Translations under genes and position numbers: made by a program | Source of the DNA: SXTU01 sp964496695 | GTDB taxonomy: Bacteria > Verrucomicrobiota > Verrucomicrobiia > Limisphaerales > SXTU01 | Length of the DNA: 64,000 bases | Reading direction: 5' to 3' | Assembly (NCBI GenBank): GCA_964496695.1 | Contig: CAZCBE010000008.1 | Span: 1-64,000, forward strand | Notes under the pieces: model-generated | The model's input: only the letters and a program-made list of their open reading frames with translations | Told to the model about the DNA's origin: nothing | Databases searched by the model: none | Part shown: positions 18,501 through 26,100 of the stretch, piece by piece | How the letters are laid out: every line of letters starts with the position of its first letter | Numbering within the stretch: position 1 is the first letter of the stretch

Positions 18501-21500
18501 GTCATCTACGCGCTCAATTACAACATCCTGGACCAGAATGTGGACGGCAGTGCGGACGAAGCCGACGCGGCCGTGCTCTACCCGCAGGGCCATGGGGATG
18601 CTTACGGCCATTATCTCGCGTCCCTGAAGTCGTATCACTCGCTGCTGATGAACCCGAATTTCGACTGGGTTCCGCGCGTGCAGTCGGTGATCGTGCTGGG
18701 CCTGCCGGTGACCGTGGGCTACATGGACGAGCGCAAGTTCGCCGCCGCCGCCGCCTCGGTGGCCGGCACGGGCCGCAAGATTTTCGACCTCACCTGGCGC
18801 AAATACTACGTGCCCGGCGCGGACACGAGCTGGCAGTCCTTCTCCACCAACCGCGTCTCCACCCGCACGGTCACGGACGGCACGAACGTGGTGAGCATCG
18901 TTCGTGAGTGGGGCATTGACCAATGGGCGTCCCGGACGGGGCAGGGGGCCTTGGTCAACTGGGTGATCGGCAACGCGCTGCTCCCGGATGTGGACCCCGA
19001 CCCCAGCCACGAGGGCATCCAGAAGGTGGACCGCACCACGGTGCCGGAGCTCAGCGACCTCGTCACGACGGCGGGAGATTTGCAGGCGGCCATGGACAAT
19101 GCCGAGGGCAGGCTCTCCCCGCTGGGCGTCACGCAGGGCAGCATCGCCTTCGACATCAACCCGGCGCAGGTCGTGGGCACGAATCCCCAGTCGCATTTCG
19201 AGCAGATCTACGAGCGCGCCAAGCTCGCCCTGAACAATGCGATGGCGGCCTTCGATGACGCAAAGGACATCACCCGCCTGATGCGGTCCGAGGGTGACTC
19301 GTTGGCCGACGTGCAGGCGCAAAACGCCCAGCAGGAGCTGACCTTCACGAATGCGCTGATCGAACTCTACGGCACGCCGTATCCCGACGATCTCGGGCCC
19401 GGCAAGACTTACACCCAGGACTACACCGGGCCGGACCTCTTCCACTACATGTATGTGGAGACGCCGGAGCTGACCTTCCCCGGCATCCTCCAGCCCGCCA
19501 GCACCAAGACGTATCGCCTGGACGTGCAGAACTTTCCGGCTGGCTGGGTCTCCGGGCTGCAAGCCAAGGCGGAGAGTTTCGACTTCCTGAAGCTGAACGA
19601 CGATGGCAGCGGCAACGATCTGCGCAGTTCCACGGACTACATCGAATATACGCTGAACTCCCACGGCTACTTCGGGAAGCCGTCGTCCTGGACCAGCCGG
19701 CGCCAGAGCCCCGGCCAGCTCCAGCAGGCCATCTCCGGCGCGATCAATGCCCGGGCGGCGCTGCTCCAGACCTTGGACAACAGCATCCGGGCCAAGCAGT
19801 CCCTCGATGGCATGATCCGCATGCGCCAGGCGCTGGTTCAAGCCGTTGCGGATACGGATGCGCTGACGAAGGGTCTGGATGAAGCCGACCAGATCATTGA
19901 TCAGATCGAGAAGGCGGCGGAGATCTTTGGCATGGTGCAGAACGGCATCTCGGAGGCCTACAAGCTGGCGGCGGACGCCGCTTCCGTCTCGCTGCCGACG
20001 TCGTTGATCGCGGGTCTGTCCGCCGGTGGGGACTTGACCTCCGTGGGACGTGGCCTGTTCCGGGGTGCGACCGTGGCGGTGGAGAACAGCACCACAGCGA
20101 TTGAGATTGCCCGCAAGACCGTGGCCGCCGCGCGGGCGGCGCAGAGCCAGGCGGATGCCATCGGCATCCAGTATGGCCAGATCAAGCCCATCGAACAGCA
20201 GGAGGACAACCGGGCGGCAATGAACGAACTGGAGAAGGCTTTGATCGAGGTGCAGAAGGCCGCCTACGGCATTAACCAGGCCCTCCAAAACTACGACGAC
20301 GCCCAGCGCAAGGTGGCCACGCTCGTCGCGCAGGGTTTCCGCATCCAGCAGTCGCGCGAAATCGCGCGCCAGCGCACGGCGGCGATCATCGGCGGGTTCA
20401 GCACGCGGGATGCGGCCTTCCGCCTCTTCCGCAACGAGAAGCTCGAGCGCTACAAGACGCTCTTCGACCTCGCCTCGCGCTACGCGTTGCTCGCGGCCAA
20501 CGCCTACGACTACGAGACCGGCCTGCTGGGCACGGATCAGGGGAAGTCGTTCGTGAGCCGGATCATCAACAGCCGCGCCCTGGGCGTGGTGCGCAACGGT
20601 GAGCCGCAGTTCGCCGGCAGCAACACCGGCGACCCCGGCATCTCCAGCGCCCTGGCCGAGATGAAGAACGACTTCGACGTGCTCAAGGGCCGGCTCGGCT
20701 TCAACTCGCCGGACGTTTACACCACGCTGGCCTCGCTGCGCACCGGCAACCTCCGCATCCTGCCCGACACCAACGGCCTCTCCGTCTGGCAGGACTACCT
20801 CCAGCAGCGCACCATGGACAACATCCTCGACGACGCTGACGTGCGCCGCTACTGCCAGCAGGTGGACCGGGGCGACGGGCTGCCGGTGCCGGGCATTGTC
20901 ATCACCTTCAGCACGGCCATCAACGCGGGACAGAACCTCTTCGGCCAGGCGCTCGCGGCGGGGGACGCGTCGTTCCATCGCAGCCTGTTTGCCACGAAGA
21001 TCAATTCCGTCGGCGTCGCGCTCGAGGGCTACAAGGGCATGAACGTCCCCGGCCAGAACAACACCAGCGACCCGAACCTCTCCTACCTCGACCCGCAGGC
21101 GCTCGCGGCGAATCCGTATGTGTATCTGATTCCCGTCGGCGTGGACACGATGCGCAGCCCGCCCCTGGGTGATACGAGCGACCTGCGCACCTGGGCGGTG
21201 GATGACGTCGCGATTCCGCTGCCGTTCAACATCGGTGGCTCGGGCTTCTCCGGCAAAAACTTCTACCAGTCCGCCGACTCGCTGACGGAGCCGCTCTTCA
21301 CGATTCGCAAGCATCAGGCCTTCCGGCCGGTGGACTCGGTGAGCCAGTTCTCGGGCAATCCTTACTTTGGCACCGGGCTGCAGTTCTCGCAGTTCACGAA
21401 CCGTCGGCTGATCGGACGCTCGGTGTGGAACACCCAGTGGAAGCTGGTGATCCCGGCGGACTCGCTGCTGGCCGATCCGAAGGAAGGGCTGACGCGCCTG

Positions 21501-21560
21501 ATCCAGACCGTGAGCGACATCAAGCTTTACTTCATCACCTACTCCTACTCGGGCAACTAG
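12597..21560 (+). CDS. Giant secreted LamG protein with Tc-A-like C-terminus
   Basis: This 2,987-residue protein begins with a signal peptide (KQLFLPSTLALGWIWFAASL, cleavage near VVA-E). A LamG/concanavalin-like jellyroll occupies about residues 565-880 (AFTVESWVYLRTN, then WAHVAVAGD and LYLNGVSAGEL). A module ending in a WP-[EDG]-[DN]-P phrase recurs near 13922, 15720 and 16770. A dockerin-like acidic loop, DQNVDGSADEADA, is near residue 1979. From about residue 2370 to 2680 the protein is largely helical, with Gln/Ala-rich coiled-coil stretches. The last ~50 residues carry W-x-L-x-I-P, then TVSDIKLYFITYSYSG, a pattern close to the C-terminal end of the TcB-binding domain in Tc toxin A subunits. 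No TcB/TcC Rhs gene is present. The function is unknown. The gap to the preceding gene is 46 bases and to the next about 19. Confidence 0.8.
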   Translation: MKQLFLPSTLALGWIWFAASLQPVVAEVVQIDQNAVLYATNYQRGVNLTSFRGVPGKATTLTPPPTDGRAPSGGTSNQFQGIITYGAVVVPKFNATLQTNKNFEQNAAAANLDLPRGTSGGQVTMVLRSSQAGAATFSQVVSFYFGSIISPPSTDENGLLLTNATPAQYWNAEPYTNSLLTAAGYYFSSNARQVFATVPGPIQVTWRKAESGTTSTNKVTIGGLDYALTNVSYVVSGAAVKPSRKLYWTEKSFSGTGKAVSVPAASVGAVNFVYNPALPQTVATEFDDGYSEAGAGTTNASLQELRTVWYDPGQGLILAYNAEGRVFMELLGDSTPSGAREFLGFEIVDVLRQPVAQSLTNELGEKITAYANGQSDADLVPSPLQATLNTSYLYQDTSGTSGRTEYYSAALTQNPNDVLVHWLEAGIVGLRWPLVYNRYAQVWPEDPAKYSHYVRPLVTSATNASLTAVQLSANNSPTIQYQEPLDFPRATLDESARFYTFLDASQPTHRTLLRFSSGTTIAFERVFSVLDAQLKPGNAVAGALDLSVPGPVPGRAAFLNLTSGSAALPAGLSFNSQAFTVESWVYLRTNFAQLFAFDVAGQPISLNLTAPGDGPVALTNSTTKISLPNGSPKAVDRNYNGTLSKGGLVISFDFESDPSDSTQWVAVNLGQSSGNKSSTVSSSAEHFGILFRENGGVQAFDGSVSQSNPSPSNWSSTSRTNGHVDIVCSDPTDGNPFDGVGSTKIEVYVNNAATPIYTFTKGNGGYANNYVNFGANNTQNSANLTGFAIAGGSRARPAGTPGVAVPLNQWAHVAVAGDATRRTLYLNGVSAGELSAATAASGTLTSGTIGSAGMALDQFRLWSVTRGASEILAGQNLSYPAGTSNLELQYSFNETGTLAYDTSGKTNRDLVSLVAGSVTTGTPGASNPVSQSSYPRYVQATANVGDRIISPLGELGSSGSYTAGFILQSSGTSFHPGAYVDPFANGFTKANVGAIIPVNAVPGANILEVWWFRQNATNAVKNPVNGFDAIYWPAVIGRYSLAWPDNPTNQIVMAGNAGSGALTSLQAKGTIYTQNDPTLVGYNPNEEHALMIGGQAYALRDDLNITSGTNFSSQPYVLLDYTESDGRVAMRPFKVMRENAALGLVFDYVIEAGKQVQAPMPLPVIPLPLATLTNITSTSTNIYTTNYNSETSGSGGDLPTAWTSSETNGQFGNYATFTYRDRKNAFWVMRGVHAGLPALRAGTYSTTTSTNDGFTSTVVGSGTLNTPSTNYIHTSRRIDSLVFNVSPALPVGITFGALRDGLAVYGTWTANSSASSPYLLTITDGDGSSASVSFTFSSGKSAQGPMTILSTNTFTGTTSTFIGRPPHLSQSATNTNAFAMRFYYKTQEGFAWPGDPTPPTNGTIVPYLRPFVSGSYTGTGDAPTEQALPIVYRPAWPGTTFPVAFGETLTVASKGRPAIRGQSSAHVIYQQAIATNSVRGTNAAVTLHDPTRQKSFALTNGALTQLPGGVYARDYQGKTYFPNLPPHLANRFFFDPNLGAKGSLVFKGEFKDEPTGEKYLQLNVLAGSDLATVKQLCPDQPSDEKQNWDKAVDALTASVDTFYENPQIPGQFIVNPAWNVIRGAGELVAITNKNTPVDSYALSAAGPGQGYFTVIVGNGDAFTPPGEPVSMYVMRVTGELYQGEVKVIPSDNPLSELITFEHTADLAGKTAEYEYEWKVAPPVDGFPPVTDATMSRYQGLTNNLDVKRYTLGASGILILSDNWLVLRYRPKNPSHPLYNVWSDWTAPQFAEGYVKRVLDGINPFNQRTSDLANNAVNTGASILTQAGKRYEGDIALNQDALNSYGLIEIYETVLNRARNLSINAGINYGPANDSLLLAAGYISDLYKILGDEAADDADNPTIGIGTKDQTYGDIATALFSFKGQVPTLLEEELALLQGRDDVALPGVQTAPVYNRMVWNYTGGIDSGEVIYALNYNILDQNVDGSADEADAAVLYPQGHGDAYGHYLASLKSYHSLLMNPNFDWVPRVQSVIVLGLPVTVGYMDERKFAAAAASVAGTGRKIFDLTWRKYYVPGADTSWQSFSTNRVSTRTVTDGTNVVSIVREWGIDQWASRTGQGALVNWVIGNALLPDVDPDPSHEGIQKVDRTTVPELSDLVTTAGDLQAAMDNAEGRLSPLGVTQGSIAFDINPAQVVGTNPQSHFEQIYERAKLALNNAMAAFDDAKDITRLMRSEGDSLADVQAQNAQQELTFTNALIELYGTPYPDDLGPGKTYTQDYTGPDLFHYMYVETPELTFPGILQPASTKTYRLDVQNFPAGWVSGLQAKAESFDFLKLNDDGSGNDLRSSTDYIEYTLNSHGYFGKPSSWTSRRQSPGQLQQAISGAINARAALLQTLDNSIRAKQSLDGMIRMRQALVQAVADTDALTKGLDEADQIIDQIEKAAEIFGMVQNGISEAYKLAADAASVSLPTSLIAGLSAGGDLTSVGRGLFRGATVAVENSTTAIEIARKTVAAARAAQSQADAIGIQYGQIKPIEQQEDNRAAMNELEKALIEVQKAAYGINQALQNYDDAQRKVATLVAQGFRIQQSREIARQRTAAIIGGFSTRDAAFRLFRNEKLERYKTLFDLASRYALLAANAYDYETGLLGTDQGKSFVSRIINSRALGVVRNGEPQFAGSNTGDPGISSALAEMKNDFDVLKGRLGFNSPDVYTTLASLRTGNLRILPDTNGLSVWQDYLQQRTMDNILDDADVRRYCQQVDRGDGLPVPGIVITFSTAINAGQNLFGQALAAGDASFHRSLFATKINSVGVALEGYKGMNVPGQNNTSDPNLSYLDPQALAANPYVYLIPVGVDTMRSPPLGDTSDLRTWAVDDVAIPLPFNIGGSGFSGKNFYQSADSLTEPLFTIRKHQAFRPVDSVSQFSGNPYFGTGLQFSQFTNRRLIGRSVWNTQWKLVIPADSLLADPKEGLTRLIQTVSDIKLYFITYSYSGN

Positions 21561-21579
21561 CGTGAATTTCGCCCACCCT

Positions 21580-22434
21580 ATGCATCCCCAACCAACTCGC
21601 ACCGGCTCATGGAAAGGCAGTTGGCTGCTCGTGAGCCTGCTGCTGGGCATCGTTGCGCTTGAACGTCCCGTCAGCGCCTATCCGCCCGCGCCGTTCCATC
21701 TCTTCTACGGCATGTTGCGCGACGAATACGGCACGCCTATCAGCCTCAAAGGCGCCCAGGTCATCTTGGAAACCTCCAGCGGAGTGCAGGTGCGAACCAC
21801 GATCAATCCCGGAGTCGAGACCGCCTCGAATTACCGGCTGGAAGTGCCTATGGACGCCGGCCTCATGGCGGCCCCTTATCAGCCCACGGCGCTGCGGCCC
21901 TTCGTGCCGTTCCGCATCAAGGTGCGCATCGGCAATGTCACCTATCTGCCCATCGAGATGGTCGGTGACTACGCCAACCTCGGCCAGCCCGGCCAGCGGA
22001 CCCGGCTGAACCTCACGTTGGGCGAGGACAGCGACGGGGACGGCCTGCCCGACGCGTGGGAGCGCCTGATCAATCCCGACCTCACCAAAGTGAAGCCGGG
22101 TGAGGACGCCGGGAACGGCCTGAACTACCTGCAGACCTACTACGCCGGGACGTATGTGGTGGACCCGAAGAACGGCTTCGCGCTGAACATCCTCGGTTTC
22201 ACCAACGGCACGCCACTGCTGGAGTTCCTCGCCGTCAACGGCCGCACCTACACGCTGCTCGGGTCGCGGGATTTGAAGACGTGGAAGACGGTCGCCTTTC
22301 GTGTTCCGGCCGAGGGGACCAACGCCGTTGCGCGCGGAAGTTTCCAGGCCGACGCCGTCAAGACCGTTCGGATGGAGGTCGCCAGTCCCGACGCGGAACC
22401 GCCGCCCACTTACTTCCGGCTGATGCTCCAATAG
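21580..22434 (+). CDS. Secreted protein with Ca-binding (TSP3-type) motif
   Basis: A 284-residue protein starting at ATG 21580; a GTG at 21562 would add six residues. The signal peptide runs through SWLLVSLLLGIVAL and ends near VSA-Y. Residues from about 30 to 145 form a beta-rich domain beginning FHLFYGMLRDEYGTPI, which looks like a carboxypeptidase-regulatory or Ig-like fold. This is followed by the acidic loop DSDGDGLPDAWE (bases from 22027), a thrombospondin type 3/dockerin-like calcium motif that often ends secreted modules in this phylum. The C-terminal ~75 residues resemble small beta domains that follow such loops (YTLLGSRDLKTW). It sits between the giant protein and the MORN-like gene with very short gaps, so it is probably co-transcribed. 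A possible accessory protein to the giant; the function is unknown. Confidence 0.72.
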   Translation: MHPQPTRTGSWKGSWLLVSLLLGIVALERPVSAYPPAPFHLFYGMLRDEYGTPISLKGAQVILETSSGVQVRTTINPGVETASNYRLEVPMDAGLMAAPYQPTALRPFVPFRIKVRIGNVTYLPIEMVGDYANLGQPGQRTRLNLTLGEDSDGDGLPDAWERLINPDLTKVKPGEDAGNGLNYLQTYYAGTYVVDPKNGFALNILGFTNGTPLLEFLAVNGRTYTLLGSRDLKTWKTVAFRVPAEGTNAVARGSFQADAVKTVRMEVASPDAEPPPTYFRLMLQ

Positions 22435-22437
22435 CCC

Positions 22438-23094
22438 ATGGCGATGAACCCCTCTGTTTCCCAAGCCGTTGTTCCGGCCACTCGGACCCGCCCGCTGTTG
22501 CGCTGGCTGGCGCTGGCTGCGGCAGTGGCCGTCGTGGGCCAGGTGTCCACCCATGAGTTGGCGGAAGCGGAAGGTCCGGAACCTGCCCCCGCCTCGGTGG
22601 CCCGTTTCCGGTTGGAGCAGCGCGAGGGAAAGTATTTTCGCCCCGGTGCCACTGCACCCTTCACTGGCATGGTCACCGACCATTTCCCGGGCGGCATGTT
22701 AAAGCTGCGTTCGGCGATGGTGAACGGAAAATTGCAGGGCGAGTCCACCGGTTGGTTCACGAACGGCGTGGTGGAACTGCGCGAGCAGTTTCATCGCGGG
22801 CTGCCGCATGGCTCCCGCCTGACCTGGCATCCGGACGGCAAGCCGCGCTCCGATGGCCGGCTCGTGGCCGGGCAGCAGCACGGGATGTATCGTCAGTGGC
22901 ACGAGAACGGTCGGCTGGCCGTGGCAGCGGAGTTCGCCGCCGGTAAACCGCACGGCCTCTCCCGCGCTTGGTATCCCGACGGCTCGCTCAAGGCGGAGGC
23001 GCTGATGAGCCATGGCGAAGTCCAGGCCCGGCACGTTTACCCCGACGGCACCCGCTGGGAACCGACTCTCTTGGCGGGCACTCGAATCCCTTGA
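22438..23094 (+). CDS. MORN-repeat / YwqK-like protein, membrane-anchored
   Basis: A 218-residue protein with one hydrophobic segment near residues 22-38 (LRWLALAAAVAVVGQ) that could be an uncleaved anchor or a signal peptide. The rest consists of short beta-hairpin repeats of the MORN_2 type. Examples are GMVTDHFPGG, GWFTNGVVELREQF, TWHPDGKPRSDG, QWHENGRLAVAAEF and AWYPDGSLKAEA, each with a turn Asp-Gly or Asn-Gly followed by a basic strand. Databases often label this family YwqK-like antitoxin, but no toxin partner is visible and the label should not be trusted here. The gaps are 3 bases from the preceding gene and 10 bases to the next, which implies one transcript with the secreted proteins. 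Confidence 0.78.
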   Translation: MAMNPSVSQAVVPATRTRPLLRWLALAAAVAVVGQVSTHELAEAEGPEPAPASVARFRLEQREGKYFRPGATAPFTGMVTDHFPGGMLKLRSAMVNGKLQGESTGWFTNGVVELREQFHRGLPHGSRLTWHPDGKPRSDGRLVAGQQHGMYRQWHENGRLAVAAEFAAGKPHGLSRAWYPDGSLKAEALMSHGEVQARHVYPDGTRWEPTLLAGTRIP

Positions 23095-23104
23095 ACAACG
23101 CCCA

Positions 23105-26100
23105 ATGACCACCTCCACGCTTCCTCCGCGCTGTTCAACCGGGCCGTCTCCCTTCCGGCGCGGCCTGCTCCTCGCGGCGCTGCTGGCCTTCGCGCTGTGG
23201 AACTCACAGCCGCTGCTGGCCCAGGCCCCGGCGAATGATTCTTTCGCCAGTGCGGTGTTGCTCTCCGGCAGCACGAACATCGTCACCGGCAGCAACACCT
23301 CGGCGACCAGTGAACTGGGCGAGCCCAGCCACGCCGGCAATCCCGCCACCGCCTCCGTTTGGTGGACATGGGTGGCCCCGGACAATGGCCCGGTTATCGT
23401 GGACACGCTGGGCAGCGCGTTCGACACCGTGCTGGCAGTCTATACCGGCGACACGTTGGGTGGGCTGACCTTGGTGGCCGCGAGCGACGATGCGCCGAAC
23501 TTGTCCACGAGCCTCTTGGCCTTTCCTGCGGTTCGGGGAACTACCTACCGGATCGCCGTGGATGGTTATCTTGGGGCCAATGGCAACGTCCAGTTGCGGC
23601 TTCATCTGCCGGTCGCCCCGGCTGCGCCGGACATCACGAGCCAGCCGGTCAGTCAGACCGTGCCGGACAATGCCGGGAGCAATGTCACTTTCAGCGTGAC
23701 GGCCACGGGCAGTTTCCCGCTGGTCTTCGAATGGCAGAAAGGCGGAGCGGCTCTCCCCGGCGGCACCAACGCCAGCTACACCGTCACCAACGCCACGATC
23801 GCCAAAGCCGGCGACTACCGCGTCGTCATCACCAACTCCTCCGGCAGCATCACCAGTTCGGTGGCCGTGCTCACCGTGCTCGCGGGTCTGGGGCAGGATG
23901 CGTTCGCCGGTCGCGTGACCTTCGCCGGACAGACGAACACCGTGACCGGCCACAACTTCGGCGCGACCACGGAACCAGGCGAGCCGCTCCATGCTGGCGC
24001 GACCAACGGCGCTTCCTTGTGGTGGTCTTGGACGGCGCCGCAAAGCGGTCTGGTGCAGTTGGACACTACGGGCAGCACGAACACGTCGGGTGCCGTGCTG
24101 GACACCGTCCTCGCGGTCTATACGGGCACCAGCTTGAATGCTCTGACTCCGGTCGTGGCCAACAACGACGAGGCGCCCGGCCTGCCCTCCAGCAAGCTCA
24201 TCTTCCGGGCGGCGGCGGGCGTCACCTATCAGTTCGCCGTGGCGGGGGCGCGGGACATCAACGGAACTGTGCCGGTCGGTAATATCACGCTCAATCTGGC
24301 GCAGGCTCCGAACAACGACTTCTTCGCCAACGCCCTGTTGTTCCCCCCCGGTGCAACGAAGGTCTTCGACAACAACATCGGCACCACCACCGAACCGGGC
24401 GAGCCGGCGCACGTCGGCAATCCCGGCGGCAAATCCGTGTGGTGGTTCTGGGTCGCGCCGAGCAACGGCACCTATGCGCTGGACACGGTGGGCAGCCTGA
24501 CGGACACGTTGCTGGCGGTTTACACCGGCACCACCCTCGGCACGCTGTCCGTGGTCGGCGAGGATGACAACCGGAGCGATGGCGGCGCATCGCTCGTGAA
24601 GTTCTTCGCCATCGGCGGCACGACCTATCGGTTCGCGGTGGATGGCTTTGCCGGGACCAATGGGGTTTCCGAAGGCGCGATCGTCCTGAACCTGAACCCG
24701 TCCCTCGTGCTGAACGATGATTTCGCCGAACGCGTGACCCTCGCGGGCCAGACCAACCAGGTGACCGGCTCTAATCTTGGCGCGGGCAAGGAAGTGGGTG
24801 AACCCAACCACGGCGGCAACGCCGGCGGACGTTCGATCTGGTGGACTTGGACCGCGCGCCTCGACGGCCCGGTCCTCGTCACCACGCGCAACAGCACGTT
24901 CGACACCGCGCTGGCCGTCTATACCGGCACCGCGCTGGGCTCGCTGGTGCTGGTCGGCGAGAACGACGACACCGATCCCTTCAATCCCGCCGCGGGCAGC
25001 GTGGTGGTCTTCCCGGGCGTCGCCGGCCAGACGTATCAGATTGCGGTGGATGGTTATCGGTCCGATGACGGAACTGTGGCCGCCGGCACGGTTCAGCTCA
25101 GTCTGGTCCAGGCCAGCCCGTCCGTGCCGGGTGGCAACGACCTGTTCGAGAACCGCTATCCCATCACAGGACAAAGCAAGACGGTCGTCGGGGTGAGCAC
25201 GAATGCGTCAAAAGAAGCCGGCGAGCCCTTTCACTCGGGGAATCGTGGCGGTCGCTCGGTTTGGTGGTCGTGGGTGGCCCCTGCCTCAGGACCCGTCACG
25301 CTGAACACCTTTGGCAGCACGTTCGACACGCTCCTGGGCGTCTATCTGGGCACCGCAGTCGGCAGTCTGACGGAGGTGGCCAATGCCACTCCCAGTTACG
25401 GCGAGGGCCGGAGCATCGTCACGTTCGATGCGGTGCAAGGCGTGGAATATCAGTTCGCCGTGGACGGCTACAACAATGGCGTGGGTGCCCTGGCTGGCCG
25501 CGTCGTGTTGAGCCTCTTCCAGTATCCCCCCCAGCCCCTGCATGCGAATGACGCATTTGAGAATGCGTCGCCAATCACCGCCCCGTTCTTGACCGTGCAG
25601 AGCGCCAACGTCGGGGCCACCCGCGAAGCCGGGGAACCGGCGCACACTGGGCTTCAGCAGGGGCATTCGCTTTGGTGGACGTGGACCGCCCCGGCCGACG
25701 GCCCGGTGACGATCACCACCACGAACAGCGAGTTTGACACGACCCTGAGCGTTTACACCGGAGCCAGCCTGATGTCGCTCTCCCTCGTCGCCGAGAACGA
25801 TGACATTGATGTCGGGCATGTGCAGAGCAGCGTGACCTTCAACGCGGTCGCCGGGACGGTTTACCGCCTGGCGGTGGATGGTTACGGGAATCGAGTGGGG
25901 TTCATCACCCTCACCGTGTCGCCTTGGCTGATGGCACCCGCCGCACCGCAAATCCTCCAGCCGCCGGCAGACCAGACCCGCTTTCTGAGCGGTGGTGGCG
26001 GCGGTGCCAACGCGACCTTCCAAGTCGGGGCCATCGGTGCGTCACCCCTGTTCTACCAGTGGTTGGCCAACGGCACGAATGTGGCCGGGGCGACCAACGC

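Noticed and set aside
12597..21560. A complete Tc toxin in the giant gene
   Set aside because: Only the last ~50 residues look like the A-subunit end. No TcB/TcC or Rhs gene is near, and the N-terminal half is LamG and beta-rich. The weaker claim is kept as a finding.
22438..23094. A toxin-antitoxin pair based on the YwqK-like name
   Set aside because: The similarity is to MORN-type repeats, and no toxin gene is beside it.
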